Shown: positions 8,699-14,269 of the stretch, one piece after another | How positions within the stretch are numbered: the first letter of the stretch is position 1 | How the letters are laid out: the number at the start of each line of letters is the position of its first letter | Origin: Pseudomonadota bacterium | GTDB lineage: Bacteria; Pseudomonadota; Gammaproteobacteria; Pseudomonadales; Oceanobacteraceae | NCBI GenBank assembly: GCA_023399105.1 | Contig: JAEWQT010000058.1 | Coordinates: 1 to 14,269 of the forward strand | DNA: 14,269 bases | Direction: 5' to 3' | Made by a program: the position numbers and the translations under genes | Notes under the pieces: model-generated | Seen by the model: only the letters and a program-made list of their open reading frames with translations | Databases searched by the model: none | What the model was told of the DNA's origin: nothing

Positions 8699-8726
8699 TT
8701 TATGACAATGGGGTTCTGGTTAACAA
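8699..8726 (-). promoter_or_regulatory. Candidate sigma70-type promoter of the chemotaxis gene
   Basis: On the minus strand, TTGTTA (8721-8726, 4 of 6 matches to TTGACA) and CATAAA (8699-8704, 4 of 6 matches to TATAAT) are 16 bases apart, upstream of the receptor start. The -35 overlaps one GTTAAC palindrome, so the site could be regulated. No sigma28-like GCCGATAA was found. This is a visual match only. Confidence 0.3.
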
Positions 8727-8745
8727 ATTGGTAACCATGTTAACC
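8718..8745. repeat. Inverted repeat with paired GTTAAC palindromes
   Basis: GGTTAACA (8718-8725) and TGTTAACC (8738-8745) are exact reverse complements separated by 12 bases. Each arm contains the palindrome GTTAAC (8719-8724 and 8739-8744), with centres exactly 20 bp apart, about two helical turns. A related GGTAACC palindrome (8730-8736) lies between them. No U-run follows on either strand, so an operator for a dimeric or tetrameric regulator is more likely than a terminator. Confidence 0.6.
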
Positions 8746-8762
8746 GGAACTCACCAACAGGC

Positions 8763-9197
8763 TCAGCCGGCGTTGCGTGCGGTGTCCTGAATACGCTGCA
8801 CCATGGCGCGTAAACCGTTGCCACGGGTCGGGCTCAGGTGTTTGACCAGATCGATGCGGGCAAAGTAGTCGTCGATATCAAAGGCCAGAATATCGGCCGG
8901 GGTTTTGTGGTTGTAGGCCGCCAGCACCACGCCCAGCAAACCACGCACAATGTGCGCATCGGAATCGGCTTCAAAATTCAGCACGCCGTTATTCAGTTCG
9001 CTGTCGATCCAGACCTGACTCTGGCAACCGCGCAGCAGGTACTGTTCGGTTTTTTTGCTGTCGGGCATGACGGGTAATTGTTTGCCCAGATCGATAATGT
9101 ATTTGTAGCGCTCTTCCCAGTCGTCGAAAAAACTCAGGGTATCGAGAATGTCCTCGGTGCTGATGCTGGTGCCGAAGGGGTTTTCAGTGAGGGCCAT
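8763..9197 (-). CDS. sufE: SufE-family sulfur acceptor (SufE/CsdE)
   Basis: Cytoplasmic sulfur-transfer protein, 144 residues, that takes persulfide sulfur from a SufS/CsdA-type cysteine desulfurase and passes it to Fe-S cluster assembly or another acceptor. The family core is intact: WEERYKYIIDLGKQLP, then RGCQSQVW with the acceptor cysteine at residue 58, DAHIVRGLLGVVLAAY, and the C-terminal HLSPTRGNGLRAM. The GCQSQVW context is like SufE, while the NPFGTSIS... N-terminal extension is more like CsdE, so the exact subfamily is open. The start is well set: AAGGAG lies 5 bases before the ATG. The gene begins 9 bases after the dapC stop, and its ribosome binding site overlaps that stop codon, so the two are almost certainly co-transcribed. 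No desulfurase is visible in the window. Confidence 0.92.
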   Translation of the reverse strand: MALTENPFGTSISTEDILDTLSFFDDWEERYKYIIDLGKQLPVMPDSKKTEQYLLRGCQSQVWIDSELNNGVLNFEADSDAHIVRGLLGVVLAAYNHKTPADILAFDIDDYFARIDLVKHLSPTRGNGLRAMVQRIQDTARNAG

Positions 9198-9206
9198 GGT
9201 TACTCC

Positions 9207-10400
9207 TTACAGGCTTTCAACAAAGGCGCGGATACGCTGCGCGGCTTCAATGCATTCATCCACGCCGGCGACTAAGGCCATGCGCACGCGGTTTTTACCC
9301 GGGTTAATACCATCGACGGTACGGGATAAATACGAACCCGGCAGTACGGTGACGTTTTGTTGGGCGAATAATTGCTGGGCAAAGGTTTCTTCATCAATGG
9401 GTGTTTCCACCCACAGATAAAAACTGGCGTCGGTTTGCTGCACCGGTAACACCGGGCTGAGAATATCGATCACGGCGCGGAATTTCTGTGTGTATAAAGC
9501 GCGGTTTTCCGCTACGTGCTGCTCGTCGTTCCAGGCGGCGATGGAGGCCAGCTGAGTTTGCAGCGGCATGGCACAGCCGTGATAGGTGCGGTAGAGCAAA
9601 AAGGGTTTCAGCAGCGCGGCATCACCGGCAATAAATCCGGAGCGTAGGCCCGGCAGGTTGGAGCGTTTGGACAGCGAGTGAAACACCACGCAGTTTTTAT
9701 AATCGTGGCGGCCCAGTCGCGCGCAGGCTTCCAGCAGTCCCATCGGCGCTTCTTTGCCATCGACATAAATTTCCGAATAGCACTCATCACTGGCCAGAAT
9801 AAAGTTATGACGGTCGGCCAGTTCAATCAGCTCAGCGAATTGTTCAAAACTCAGCACGGCGCCGGTCGGGTTGCCGGGCGAGCAGATAAACAGCAGCTGG
9901 CATTTTTCCCATACGTCTGCCGGTACGGCCTGGTAATCCGGATGGAAATTATTGGCCGCCAGACAGGGCAGAAAATACGGCGTGGCGCCGGCCAGATACG
10001 CCGCGCCTTCATAAATCTGGTAGAAGGGGTTGGGTGAAACGACCAGAGCATCAGGCTGGCTGCGATCAACGGCGGCCTGAGTAAAGGCAAAAATGGCTTC
10101 GCGGGTGCCATTCACCGGAATGACCTGGGTCACCGGGTCGATGGCTTGCAGGTTAAAACGGCGCTGCAGCCAGTTGGCGATGGTGCTGCTCAGTTCCGGC
10201 AGGCCTTTGGTGGTGGGGTAATTTTCCAGCCGGCTGATGTTGTCGATCATGGCTTGCTGCACAAAGGCCGGCGACGGATGCTGCGGTTCACCGATGGACA
10301 GGGCGATGTGTGGCAGCCCGGCAGGTGGGGTAACCGCGGCTTTCAGTTGGGCCAGTTTTTCAAACGGGTAGGGTTGCAGCTTGCTCAGATCGGGGTTCAT
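9207..10400 (-). CDS. dapC: Succinyldiaminopimelate aminotransferase
   Basis: PLP-dependent fold-type I aminotransferase, 397 residues. It is assigned to the gammaproteobacterial DapC group, which converts N-succinyl-2-amino-6-oxopimelate and glutamate to N-succinyl-LL-diaminopimelate in lysine and peptidoglycan synthesis. Visible family elements are the N-terminal MNPDLSKLQPYPFEKL and LSIGEPQHPSP (typical of this group), YPTTKGLPELR-like, NGTREAIF, SPNPFYQIY, SPGNPTG (N177), SDECYSE (D205 and Y208, contacting PLP), HSLSKRSNLPGLRSGF with Schiff-base lysine K245, and NRVRMALV near the end. The ATG at 10400 has GGACA about 8 bases upstream, and a TATAAT lies about 35 bases upstream. It is the first gene of a dapC-sufE pair. 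General aminotransferase similarity leaves some room for another amino donor or substrate, but the group-specific N terminus makes DapC the best call. Confidence 0.9.
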   Translation of the reverse strand: MNPDLSKLQPYPFEKLAQLKAAVTPPAGLPHIALSIGEPQHPSPAFVQQAMIDNISRLENYPTTKGLPELSSTIANWLQRRFNLQAIDPVTQVIPVNGTREAIFAFTQAAVDRSQPDALVVSPNPFYQIYEGAAYLAGATPYFLPCLAANNFHPDYQAVPADVWEKCQLLFICSPGNPTGAVLSFEQFAELIELADRHNFILASDECYSEIYVDGKEAPMGLLEACARLGRHDYKNCVVFHSLSKRSNLPGLRSGFIAGDAALLKPFLLYRTYHGCAMPLQTQLASIAAWNDEQHVAENRALYTQKFRAVIDILSPVLPVQQTDASFYLWVETPIDEETFAQQLFAQQNVTVLPGSYLSRTVDGINPGKNRVRMALVAGVDECIEAAQRIRAFVESL

Positions 10401-10433
10401 GCCTGTGTCCGCGTTGCCTTAAAAACGGCGGCC

Positions 10434-10462
10434 ATTATACAGGCATTTGCCGTGGATGCCCG
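10434..10462 (-). promoter_or_regulatory. Candidate dapC promoter with consensus -10
   Basis: On the minus strand a perfect TATAAT lies at 10434-10439 in the 62-base gap between the c-di-GMP gene and dapC. At 17-bp spacing the -35 is CGGGCA (10457-10462), only 3 of 6 matches, so it may need an activator or rely on the -10. The inferred start would leave a leader of roughly 25-30 bases before the dapC ATG. Confidence 0.5.
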
Positions 10463-12268
10463 TCAGAGCTGTACGGCCCGCAGGGCCGGCCTTACCGGCT
10501 GGTGGCTGTTGCCAAGCAGATGCCAGGCGCTGGCGCTTTTTTGTTTGGCCAGGTGTTTGGCCTGAGCGGCCAGCTGCGCCAGGGTTTGCGGATCGTTGTT
10601 GGGAAGCAGGATTGAAGGAACGACACCGATGGCGAGGCTCAGTAACGGCAAGTGGCAGGCATTACCGGCGCGGTCGGTGCCGGGAATATAGCCACGCTGG
10701 CGGTCTTCGGTACTGAGAAAATCGGTCACGCCGCTGGCGAAGCCTTGCAGAATATCGTCGCATAAGCGGGCAATGTCCGGTTCCTCGCTGATCAGCACAA
10801 AATCATCACCACCGATATGGCCGACAAAGGTGTCGCGACTGCTGAATTGTTGCAGCAGCTTGCCCAGCCAGCGCAACACCGCATCGCCCTGACGGTAGCC
10901 ATAGTGGTCGTTAAAGGGTTTGAAATAATTCAGGTCGGCGTACAGCAGACTGAAATCCTGTTGCACCCGCAATAACGAGGCGATGTGTTCATCCACTGGC
11001 ACGTTACCCGGCAGCAGAGTCAGCGGGTTGGCGTAACGGGCTTTCTGCAGCTGGCTGTCGGTGATGTGTTTGAGCAGATCTTTACTGTTCACCACGCCCT
11101 GATATTCGCCGGCGTGGGTAACGATAATCTGCGGTGGCAATTCATGCTCGGTGTCGTCGGTAATGATTTTACTCACCGTTTCCAGCGTCATGCTGGCATC
11201 GACGATCAGTGGATTCTGCTGCATAAAATGGCTGGCGGTTTTGCGTTCAAATAAGGCGCGGCCATAGGGTAGGGCAAAGGCTTCCAGCAAACGCCGCCGT
11301 TCCAGTAAACCAACCGGACGTTGCTGTTCTAGCACTGGCAGCGACATCAGTTCTGGCCGGGTGCGGAATAATTCATCCACCTGGCGCATCGGCAGCTGGG
11401 CATCAATGGCGCGGACGTTCTGGCATAAATTACCAATGGGTTGTTCCAGCCCTTTGCCATAACTTTTGGGGGCCGGTGCCGGCGTGCGTTCCGGGGTTAA
11501 AAATGCCGGCTGACTTTGCGGTTTGCCGAGCAGATAGCCCTGGCCAATATGAATACCCAGGCTGCGGATCAGGTTCAGTTCGCCCTGGGTTTCAATACCT
11601 TCGGCAATCACTTCGCACTGCAGTTGCTCACACAGCTGCACCACTGAGGTGACAAAGGCTTGCTTCACCGGGTCCTGATCAATGCGGTCGATAAAATGGC
11701 GATCAATTTTGACGTAATGCGGGCGGATTTCTGACCAGAGTTTGAGGCCGGAATAACCGCTGCCCAGATCGTCGATGGCAATGCTGTAACCCAGTTCTTT
11801 CAAGTGGCTGAGCAGGGTTAAAAACTGCGCGGTATTGTCGATGGGAAAGCGTTCGGAAATTTCCAGCACCACGTTGGCCGGCTGCAAGCCCCTCTGTTGC
11901 AGCAGCAGCGTCAGGCTGCTGATTTCCTCGGCATAATTCAGCAGACTTTGCGGGCAGACATTCAGAAATAACAGGCCTTCGGACTGTTCGGCAGCAAAGT
12001 GTTGTACCGCACTGCGGATACACAGCAGCTCCAGTTCTGGAATGCGGTCAAACTGGTGGGCAGCTTGAAACATCAGGTCCGGGCGTTGCAGCAGATGCCC
12101 TTGTTCGCCCCGACTGAGTGCTTCATAACCCAGCGCACATTGCCGGCGCAAATCGACAATGGGTTGTACAACCGTGTGAATGGCTTCCTTGCTGATCAGA
12201 TCGTCCAGACTGCGTTGCAGCAGATGCGGTGCCATAAATAAAACCGGAAAAATCAGACAGGCAGGCAT
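10463..12268 (-). CDS. EAL-CBS-GGDEF c-di-GMP signalling protein
   Basis: Predicted soluble cyclic-di-GMP enzyme or sensor, 601 residues, with the domain order EAL, CBS pair, GGDEF. The EAL phosphodiesterase domain (about 20-255) keeps its catalytic signature: E49-A-L-x-R, asparagine in FLNVCP, LEISER, IDDLGSGYSGL, VKIDR, AEGIET and GQGYLLGKP. A linker and a CBS-like pair follow (about 270-405). The C-terminal GGDEF domain (about 435-585) has YADLNYFKPFNDHYGYRQGDAVL and IGGDDFVL. The motif is GGDDF where active cyclases have GG(D/E)EF, and no RxxD inhibitory site is seen. It is therefore likely a working phosphodiesterase with a weakened or regulatory GGDEF domain; this is inference. No membrane segment is seen. 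Neither ATG 12268 nor the in-frame ATG at 12235 (residue 12) has a clear ribosome binding site, and the later one fits the domain start as well. Confidence 0.9.
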   Translation of the reverse strand: MPACLIFPVLFMAPHLLQRSLDDLISKEAIHTVVQPIVDLRRQCALGYEALSRGEQGHLLQRPDLMFQAAHQFDRIPELELLCIRSAVQHFAAEQSEGLLFLNVCPQSLLNYAEEISSLTLLLQQRGLQPANVVLEISERFPIDNTAQFLTLLSHLKELGYSIAIDDLGSGYSGLKLWSEIRPHYVKIDRHFIDRIDQDPVKQAFVTSVVQLCEQLQCEVIAEGIETQGELNLIRSLGIHIGQGYLLGKPQSQPAFLTPERTPAPAPKSYGKGLEQPIGNLCQNVRAIDAQLPMRQVDELFRTRPELMSLPVLEQQRPVGLLERRRLLEAFALPYGRALFERKTASHFMQQNPLIVDASMTLETVSKIITDDTEHELPPQIIVTHAGEYQGVVNSKDLLKHITDSQLQKARYANPLTLLPGNVPVDEHIASLLRVQQDFSLLYADLNYFKPFNDHYGYRQGDAVLRWLGKLLQQFSSRDTFVGHIGGDDFVLISEEPDIARLCDDILQGFASGVTDFLSTEDRQRGYIPGTDRAGNACHLPLLSLAIGVVPSILLPNNDPQTLAQLAAQAKHLAKQKSASAWHLLGNSHQPVRPALRAVQL

Positions 12269-12352
12269 TATCGGGCGGCAATGTGAACGCCAGATGACAG
12301 TCGTGTAATGAATCAGTAACTTGCAGAGGCTTTTTGTTGGGATGCGGGCAAT

Positions 12353-12376
12353 AAAAAACCCGGCCGGAGCCGGGTT
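12353..12376 (-). terminator. Rho-independent terminator of ilvC
   Basis: Read on the minus strand, AACCCGGC, loop TCCG and GCCGGGTT are followed by T residues (six A at 12353-12358 on the plus strand). The stem is 8 bp and the loop is C(UCCG)G, a UNCG-type tetraloop only in this direction. It starts 20 bases after the ilvC stop codon and separates ilvC from the downstream c-di-GMP gene. Confidence 0.9.
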
Positions 12377-12396
12377 CTTTGGTTGCAGGCAGTCTC

Positions 12397-13887
12397 TTAG
12401 TTAGAGGCTTCTACAATGCGCTTCATGTCGGTCATGTAGCCACGCAGTTCCTGACCGATCCACTCAACCGGGTGGTTGCGGATCAGTTCGTTCACTTCGA
12501 TCAGACGCTTGTTGTCGACAGAAGTGGACTTCACTTTCAGGCCTTTACCGATCACGTCGGTGCTGATGTGCGGCATGAACTTCTCGCGCAGCAGCGGTAC
12601 CGCAGCGTGAGAGAACAGGTAGTTACCGTATTCAGCGGTGTCAGAGATCACCACGTTCATTTCGTACAGTTTGCGACGGGCGATGGTATTGGCGATCAGC
12701 GGAGTTTCGTGCAGAGACTCGTAGTAAGCAGACTCTTCAACAATGCCGCTCTCAACCATGGTTTCGAACGCCAGTTCTACACCGGCTTTGATCATGGCAA
12801 CCAGCAGGATGCCGTGGTCGAAGTATTCCTGCTCGTCGATCTTAACGTCAGAAGCCGGGGCTTTTTCGAAGCCGGTTTCTGCGGTTTCTTCACGCCATTT
12901 CAGCAGGTTGGCATCGTTGTTGGCCCAGTCGATCATCATGTTGCGGGAGAATTCGCCGCTCATGATATCGTCCTGATGCTTGCGGAACAGCGGACGCATC
13001 AGTTCTTTCAGGTCTTCGGCCATGTCGAAGGCAACGATTTTCGCCGGGTTAGACAGACGGTCCATCATGTTGGTGATGCCGCCGTATTTCAGCGCTTCGG
13101 TTACGGTTTCCCAGCCGTACTGGATCAGCTTGGCGGCGTAACCTTCGTCGATACCGTCTTCAACCATTTTCTCGAAGCCCAGGATGGCGCCAGTCTGCAG
13201 CATGCCGCACAGAATGGTTTGTTCGCCCATCAGGTCAGACTTCACTTCGGCTACGAAAGAAGATTCCAGACAGCCCGCACGGTGACCACCGGTACCGGCA
13301 GCCCAGGCTTTGGCGATATCCCAGCCTTCGCCGTTCGGGTCGTTTTCCGGGTGCACAGCGATCAGGGTCGGTACGCCGAAACCACGCTTGTATTCTTCAC
13401 GGACTTCAGAACCCGGGCACTTCGGCGCCACCATCACGACGGTGATGTCTTTACGGATCTGCATGCCTTCTTCCACGATGTTGAAGCCGTGGGAATAACC
13501 CAGAGCGGCGCCTTGCTTCATCAGCGGCATAACAGCGTTGATTACGGCAGTGTGCTGCTTGTCCGGAGTCAGGTTGATCAGCAGGTCAGCCTGCGGGATC
13601 AGTTCTTCGTAGGTGCCAACAGCAAAACCGTTGTCGGTGGCGTTTTTCCAGGACTGGCGCTTTTCCGCAATGGCTTCTGCGCGCAGGGTGTAAGACACAT
13701 CCAGGCCAGAATCACGCATGTTCAGGCCCTGGTTCAGACCCTGGGCACCACAGCCGATGATGACGACTTTCTTGCCTTTCAGAAAATCACAGCCGGACTC
13801 GAACTCAGAACGGTCCATAAAACGGCAGCGGCCCAGCTGATCCAGCTTTTCACGCAAGTTCAGGGTATTGAAATAGTTAGCACTCAT
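12397..13887 (-). CDS. ilvC: Ketol-acid reductoisomerase, class II (long form)
   Basis: Second shared step of valine and isoleucine synthesis: NADPH- and Mg2+-dependent isomerisation and reduction of 2-acetolactate and 2-aceto-2-hydroxybutyrate. At 496 residues it is the long class II enzyme, similar along its length to E. coli IlvC (491), not the 330-340-residue class I form. Visible features are NADPH-binding [16 protein letters not shown] (G45-x-G-x-x-G50), the cofactor-selecting [14 protein letters not shown] loop, [17 protein letters not shown] with the catalytic histidine, metal-binding [11 protein letters not shown], and the duplicated knotted C-terminal domain ([28 protein letters not shown]). 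The ATG at 13887 has GGGAG 6 bases upstream. It is transcribed away from ilvY, as in enterobacteria, where IlvY with acetolactate or acetohydroxybutyrate activates it. Codon use is strongly biased, indicating high expression. Confidence 0.98.
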   Translation of the reverse strand: MSANYFNTLNLREKLDQLGRCRFMDRSEFESGCDFLKGKKVVIIGCGAQGLNQGLNMRDSGLDVSYTLRAEAIAEKRQSWKNATDNGFAVGTYEELIPQADLLINLTPDKQHTAVINAVMPLMKQGAALGYSHGFNIVEEGMQIRKDITVVMVAPKCPGSEVREEYKRGFGVPTLIAVHPENDPNGEGWDIAKAWAAGTGGHRAGCLESSFVAEVKSDLMGEQTILCGMLQTGAILGFEKMVEDGIDEGYAAKLIQYGWETVTEALKYGGITNMMDRLSNPAKIVAFDMAEDLKELMRPLFRKHQDDIMSGEFSRNMMIDWANNDANLLKWREETAETGFEKAPASDVKIDEQEYFDHGILLVAMIKAGVELAFETMVESGIVEESAYYESLHETPLIANTIARRKLYEMNVVISDTAEYGNYLFSHAAVPLLREKFMPHISTDVIGKGLKVKSTSVDNKRLIEVNELIRNHPVEWIGQELRGYMTDMKRIVEASN

Positions 13888-13928
13888 CTCTGTCTCCCAG
13901 GTAGTGAGGTTAAGAAAAATCCGCGCCC

Positions 13929-13957
13929 ATACTAAGCCACTCAGCTTGTTGCGTAAA
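13929..13957 (-). promoter_or_regulatory. Candidate ilvC promoter
   Basis: On the minus strand, TTTACG (13952-13957, 4 of 6 to TTGACA) and TAGTAT (13929-13934, 4 of 6 to TATAAT) are exactly 17 bases apart. The -35 lies inside the ilvC-proximal operator-like site. This matches the known enteric arrangement, in which IlvY bound over a weak ilvC -35 activates the promoter. The leader to the ilvC ATG would be about 35 bases. Confidence 0.5.
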
Positions 13958-13964
13958 ATGCTAT
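13947..13964. promoter_or_regulatory. Second IlvY operator-like site (ilvC-proximal)
   Basis: TGTTGC at 13947-13952 and AAATGC at 13956-13961 match the perfect palindrome 31 bp to the right (13978-13995) at 13 of 18 positions. The right half-site is degenerate (GCTAT for GCAAC). The 31-bp offset places both sites on nearly the same helix face. The site overlaps the candidate ilvC -35, consistent with the O2 role known in E. coli. Confidence 0.5.
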
Positions 13965-13976
13965 CTTTGCGTCATC

Positions 13977-13997
13977 CTGTTGCAATAAATGCAACAG
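13977..13997. promoter_or_regulatory. Perfect palindrome, likely IlvY operator (ilvY-proximal)
   Basis: CTGTTGCA (13977-13984) and TGCAACAG (13990-13997) are exact reverse complements around ATAAA. The inner part has the T-N11-A form typical of LysR-family binding sites. It lies 23 bases before the ilvY ATG in the ilvC-ilvY gap, where E. coli IlvY binds its O1 site and represses its own gene. No U-run follows, so it is not a terminator. Confidence 0.65.
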
Positions 13998-14020
13998 CCT
14001 GGTGGGGTTAAAGAAAGATC

Positions 14021-14269
14021 ATGGATTACAAAGACTTGCAGGTGTTTTTAAGCCTCTGCAGCTGTCTGCACTTGGGGAAAGCCAGTGTGCAACTGCACAT
14101 GAGTCCGTCCACGCTCAGCCGGCGGCTGGCGCGTATGGAAGAAGAAGCCGGTGCGCAACTGTTAACCCGTGATACCACACCGTTGCAGTTAACCGCCGCC
14201 GGCGAGCGTTTCCGTCAGCATGCTGAGCAAACCTTATTAAGCTGGCAGGAGTTGCGCACAGCTCTGAGT
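14021..14269 (+). CDS. ilvY: LysR-family regulator IlvY, 3' part outside window
   Basis: N-terminal 83 residues of a LysR-type transcription regulator, still open at the window end. The DNA-binding winged helix is visible: MDYKDLQVFLSLCSCLHLGKAS, then the recognition part MSPSTLSRRLARMEEEAG (27-44), LLTRDTTPLQLTAAGERF (47-64), and the start of the linker helix. The motif SPSTLSR and the start closely resemble E. coli IlvY, and the gene is divergent from ilvC with operator-like palindromes between them, so IlvY is a confident call despite truncation. Known role: activates ilvC when acetolactate or acetohydroxybutyrate is bound and represses itself. ATG 14021 is preceded by a weak AAAGAAAG. Two cysteines near residue 13-15 (LCSC) are unremarkable without more sequence. 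Confidence 0.9.
   Translation, partial: MDYKDLQVFLSLCSCLHLGKASVQLHMSPSTLSRRLARMEEEAGAQLLTRDTTPLQLTAAGERFRQHAEQTLLSWQELRTALS

Noticed and set aside
8718..8745. Terminator after the SufE-family gene
   Set aside because: The inverted repeat has a 12-base loop, AT-rich arms and no U-run on the minus strand.
12379..13935. 518-codon open frame on the plus strand across ilvC
   Set aside because: It is exactly antisense to ilvC, whose product is unmistakable. Long antisense frames are expected from strong codon bias. The translated sequence is rich in His, Phe, Val and Gln and resembles no family.

Overview
The window reads as ordinary chromosomal DNA of a gammaproteobacterium. The fructose-bisphosphate aldolase is the 354-residue class II subtype seen in Pseudomonas-like lineages. 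The acid isomeroreductase is the long (about 490-residue) enteric/Vibrio-type enzyme, with an ilvY gene divergent from it. With a MacAB-type exporter, a methyl-accepting chemotaxis protein and a c-di-GMP protein, this mix suggests a motile marine or aquatic gammaproteobacterium, possibly of the Oceanospirillales; the genus cannot be fixed from the sequence. No phage, insertion sequence, CRISPR array, tRNA or rRNA was seen, and no non-coding stretch exceeds 300 bases.

Layout, left to right. (1) Plus strand, 1-2159: the 3' part of pgk, a hairpin terminator, a run of degenerate 7-bp repeats, then fba with a strong terminator. This is a glycolysis/gluconeogenesis/Calvin-type carbon block with codon use typical of high expression. 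(2) Plus strand, 2288-6972: a four-gene, translationally coupled tripartite efflux operon. It encodes an outer-membrane lipoprotein channel, a MacA-like adaptor, a MacB-like ATPase and a MacB-like permease. The permease is interrupted by one in-frame TAG. (3) Minus strand, 12268 down to 7023: an EAL-CBS-GGDEF protein, then dapC and a SufE-family gene as a tight pair with its own promoter, then a methyl-accepting chemotaxis protein. (4) Minus strand, 13887-12397: ilvC with its own terminator. Divergent from it on the plus strand is the start of ilvY, cut by the window end. The 133-bp gap between them holds two similar operator-like sites, one overlapping a candidate ilvC -35, as in the enterobacterial ilvYC control region.

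The blocks look independent: central carbon metabolism, efflux, lysine/diaminopimelate synthesis with a sulfur carrier, signalling, and branched-chain amino acid synthesis. I found no convincing new biological system. The points most worth a second look are the amber codon in the permease, the 7-bp repeats upstream of fba, the paired GTTAAC palindromes upstream of the chemotaxis gene, the two ilvYC operators, and the GGDDF variant in the c-di-GMP protein.
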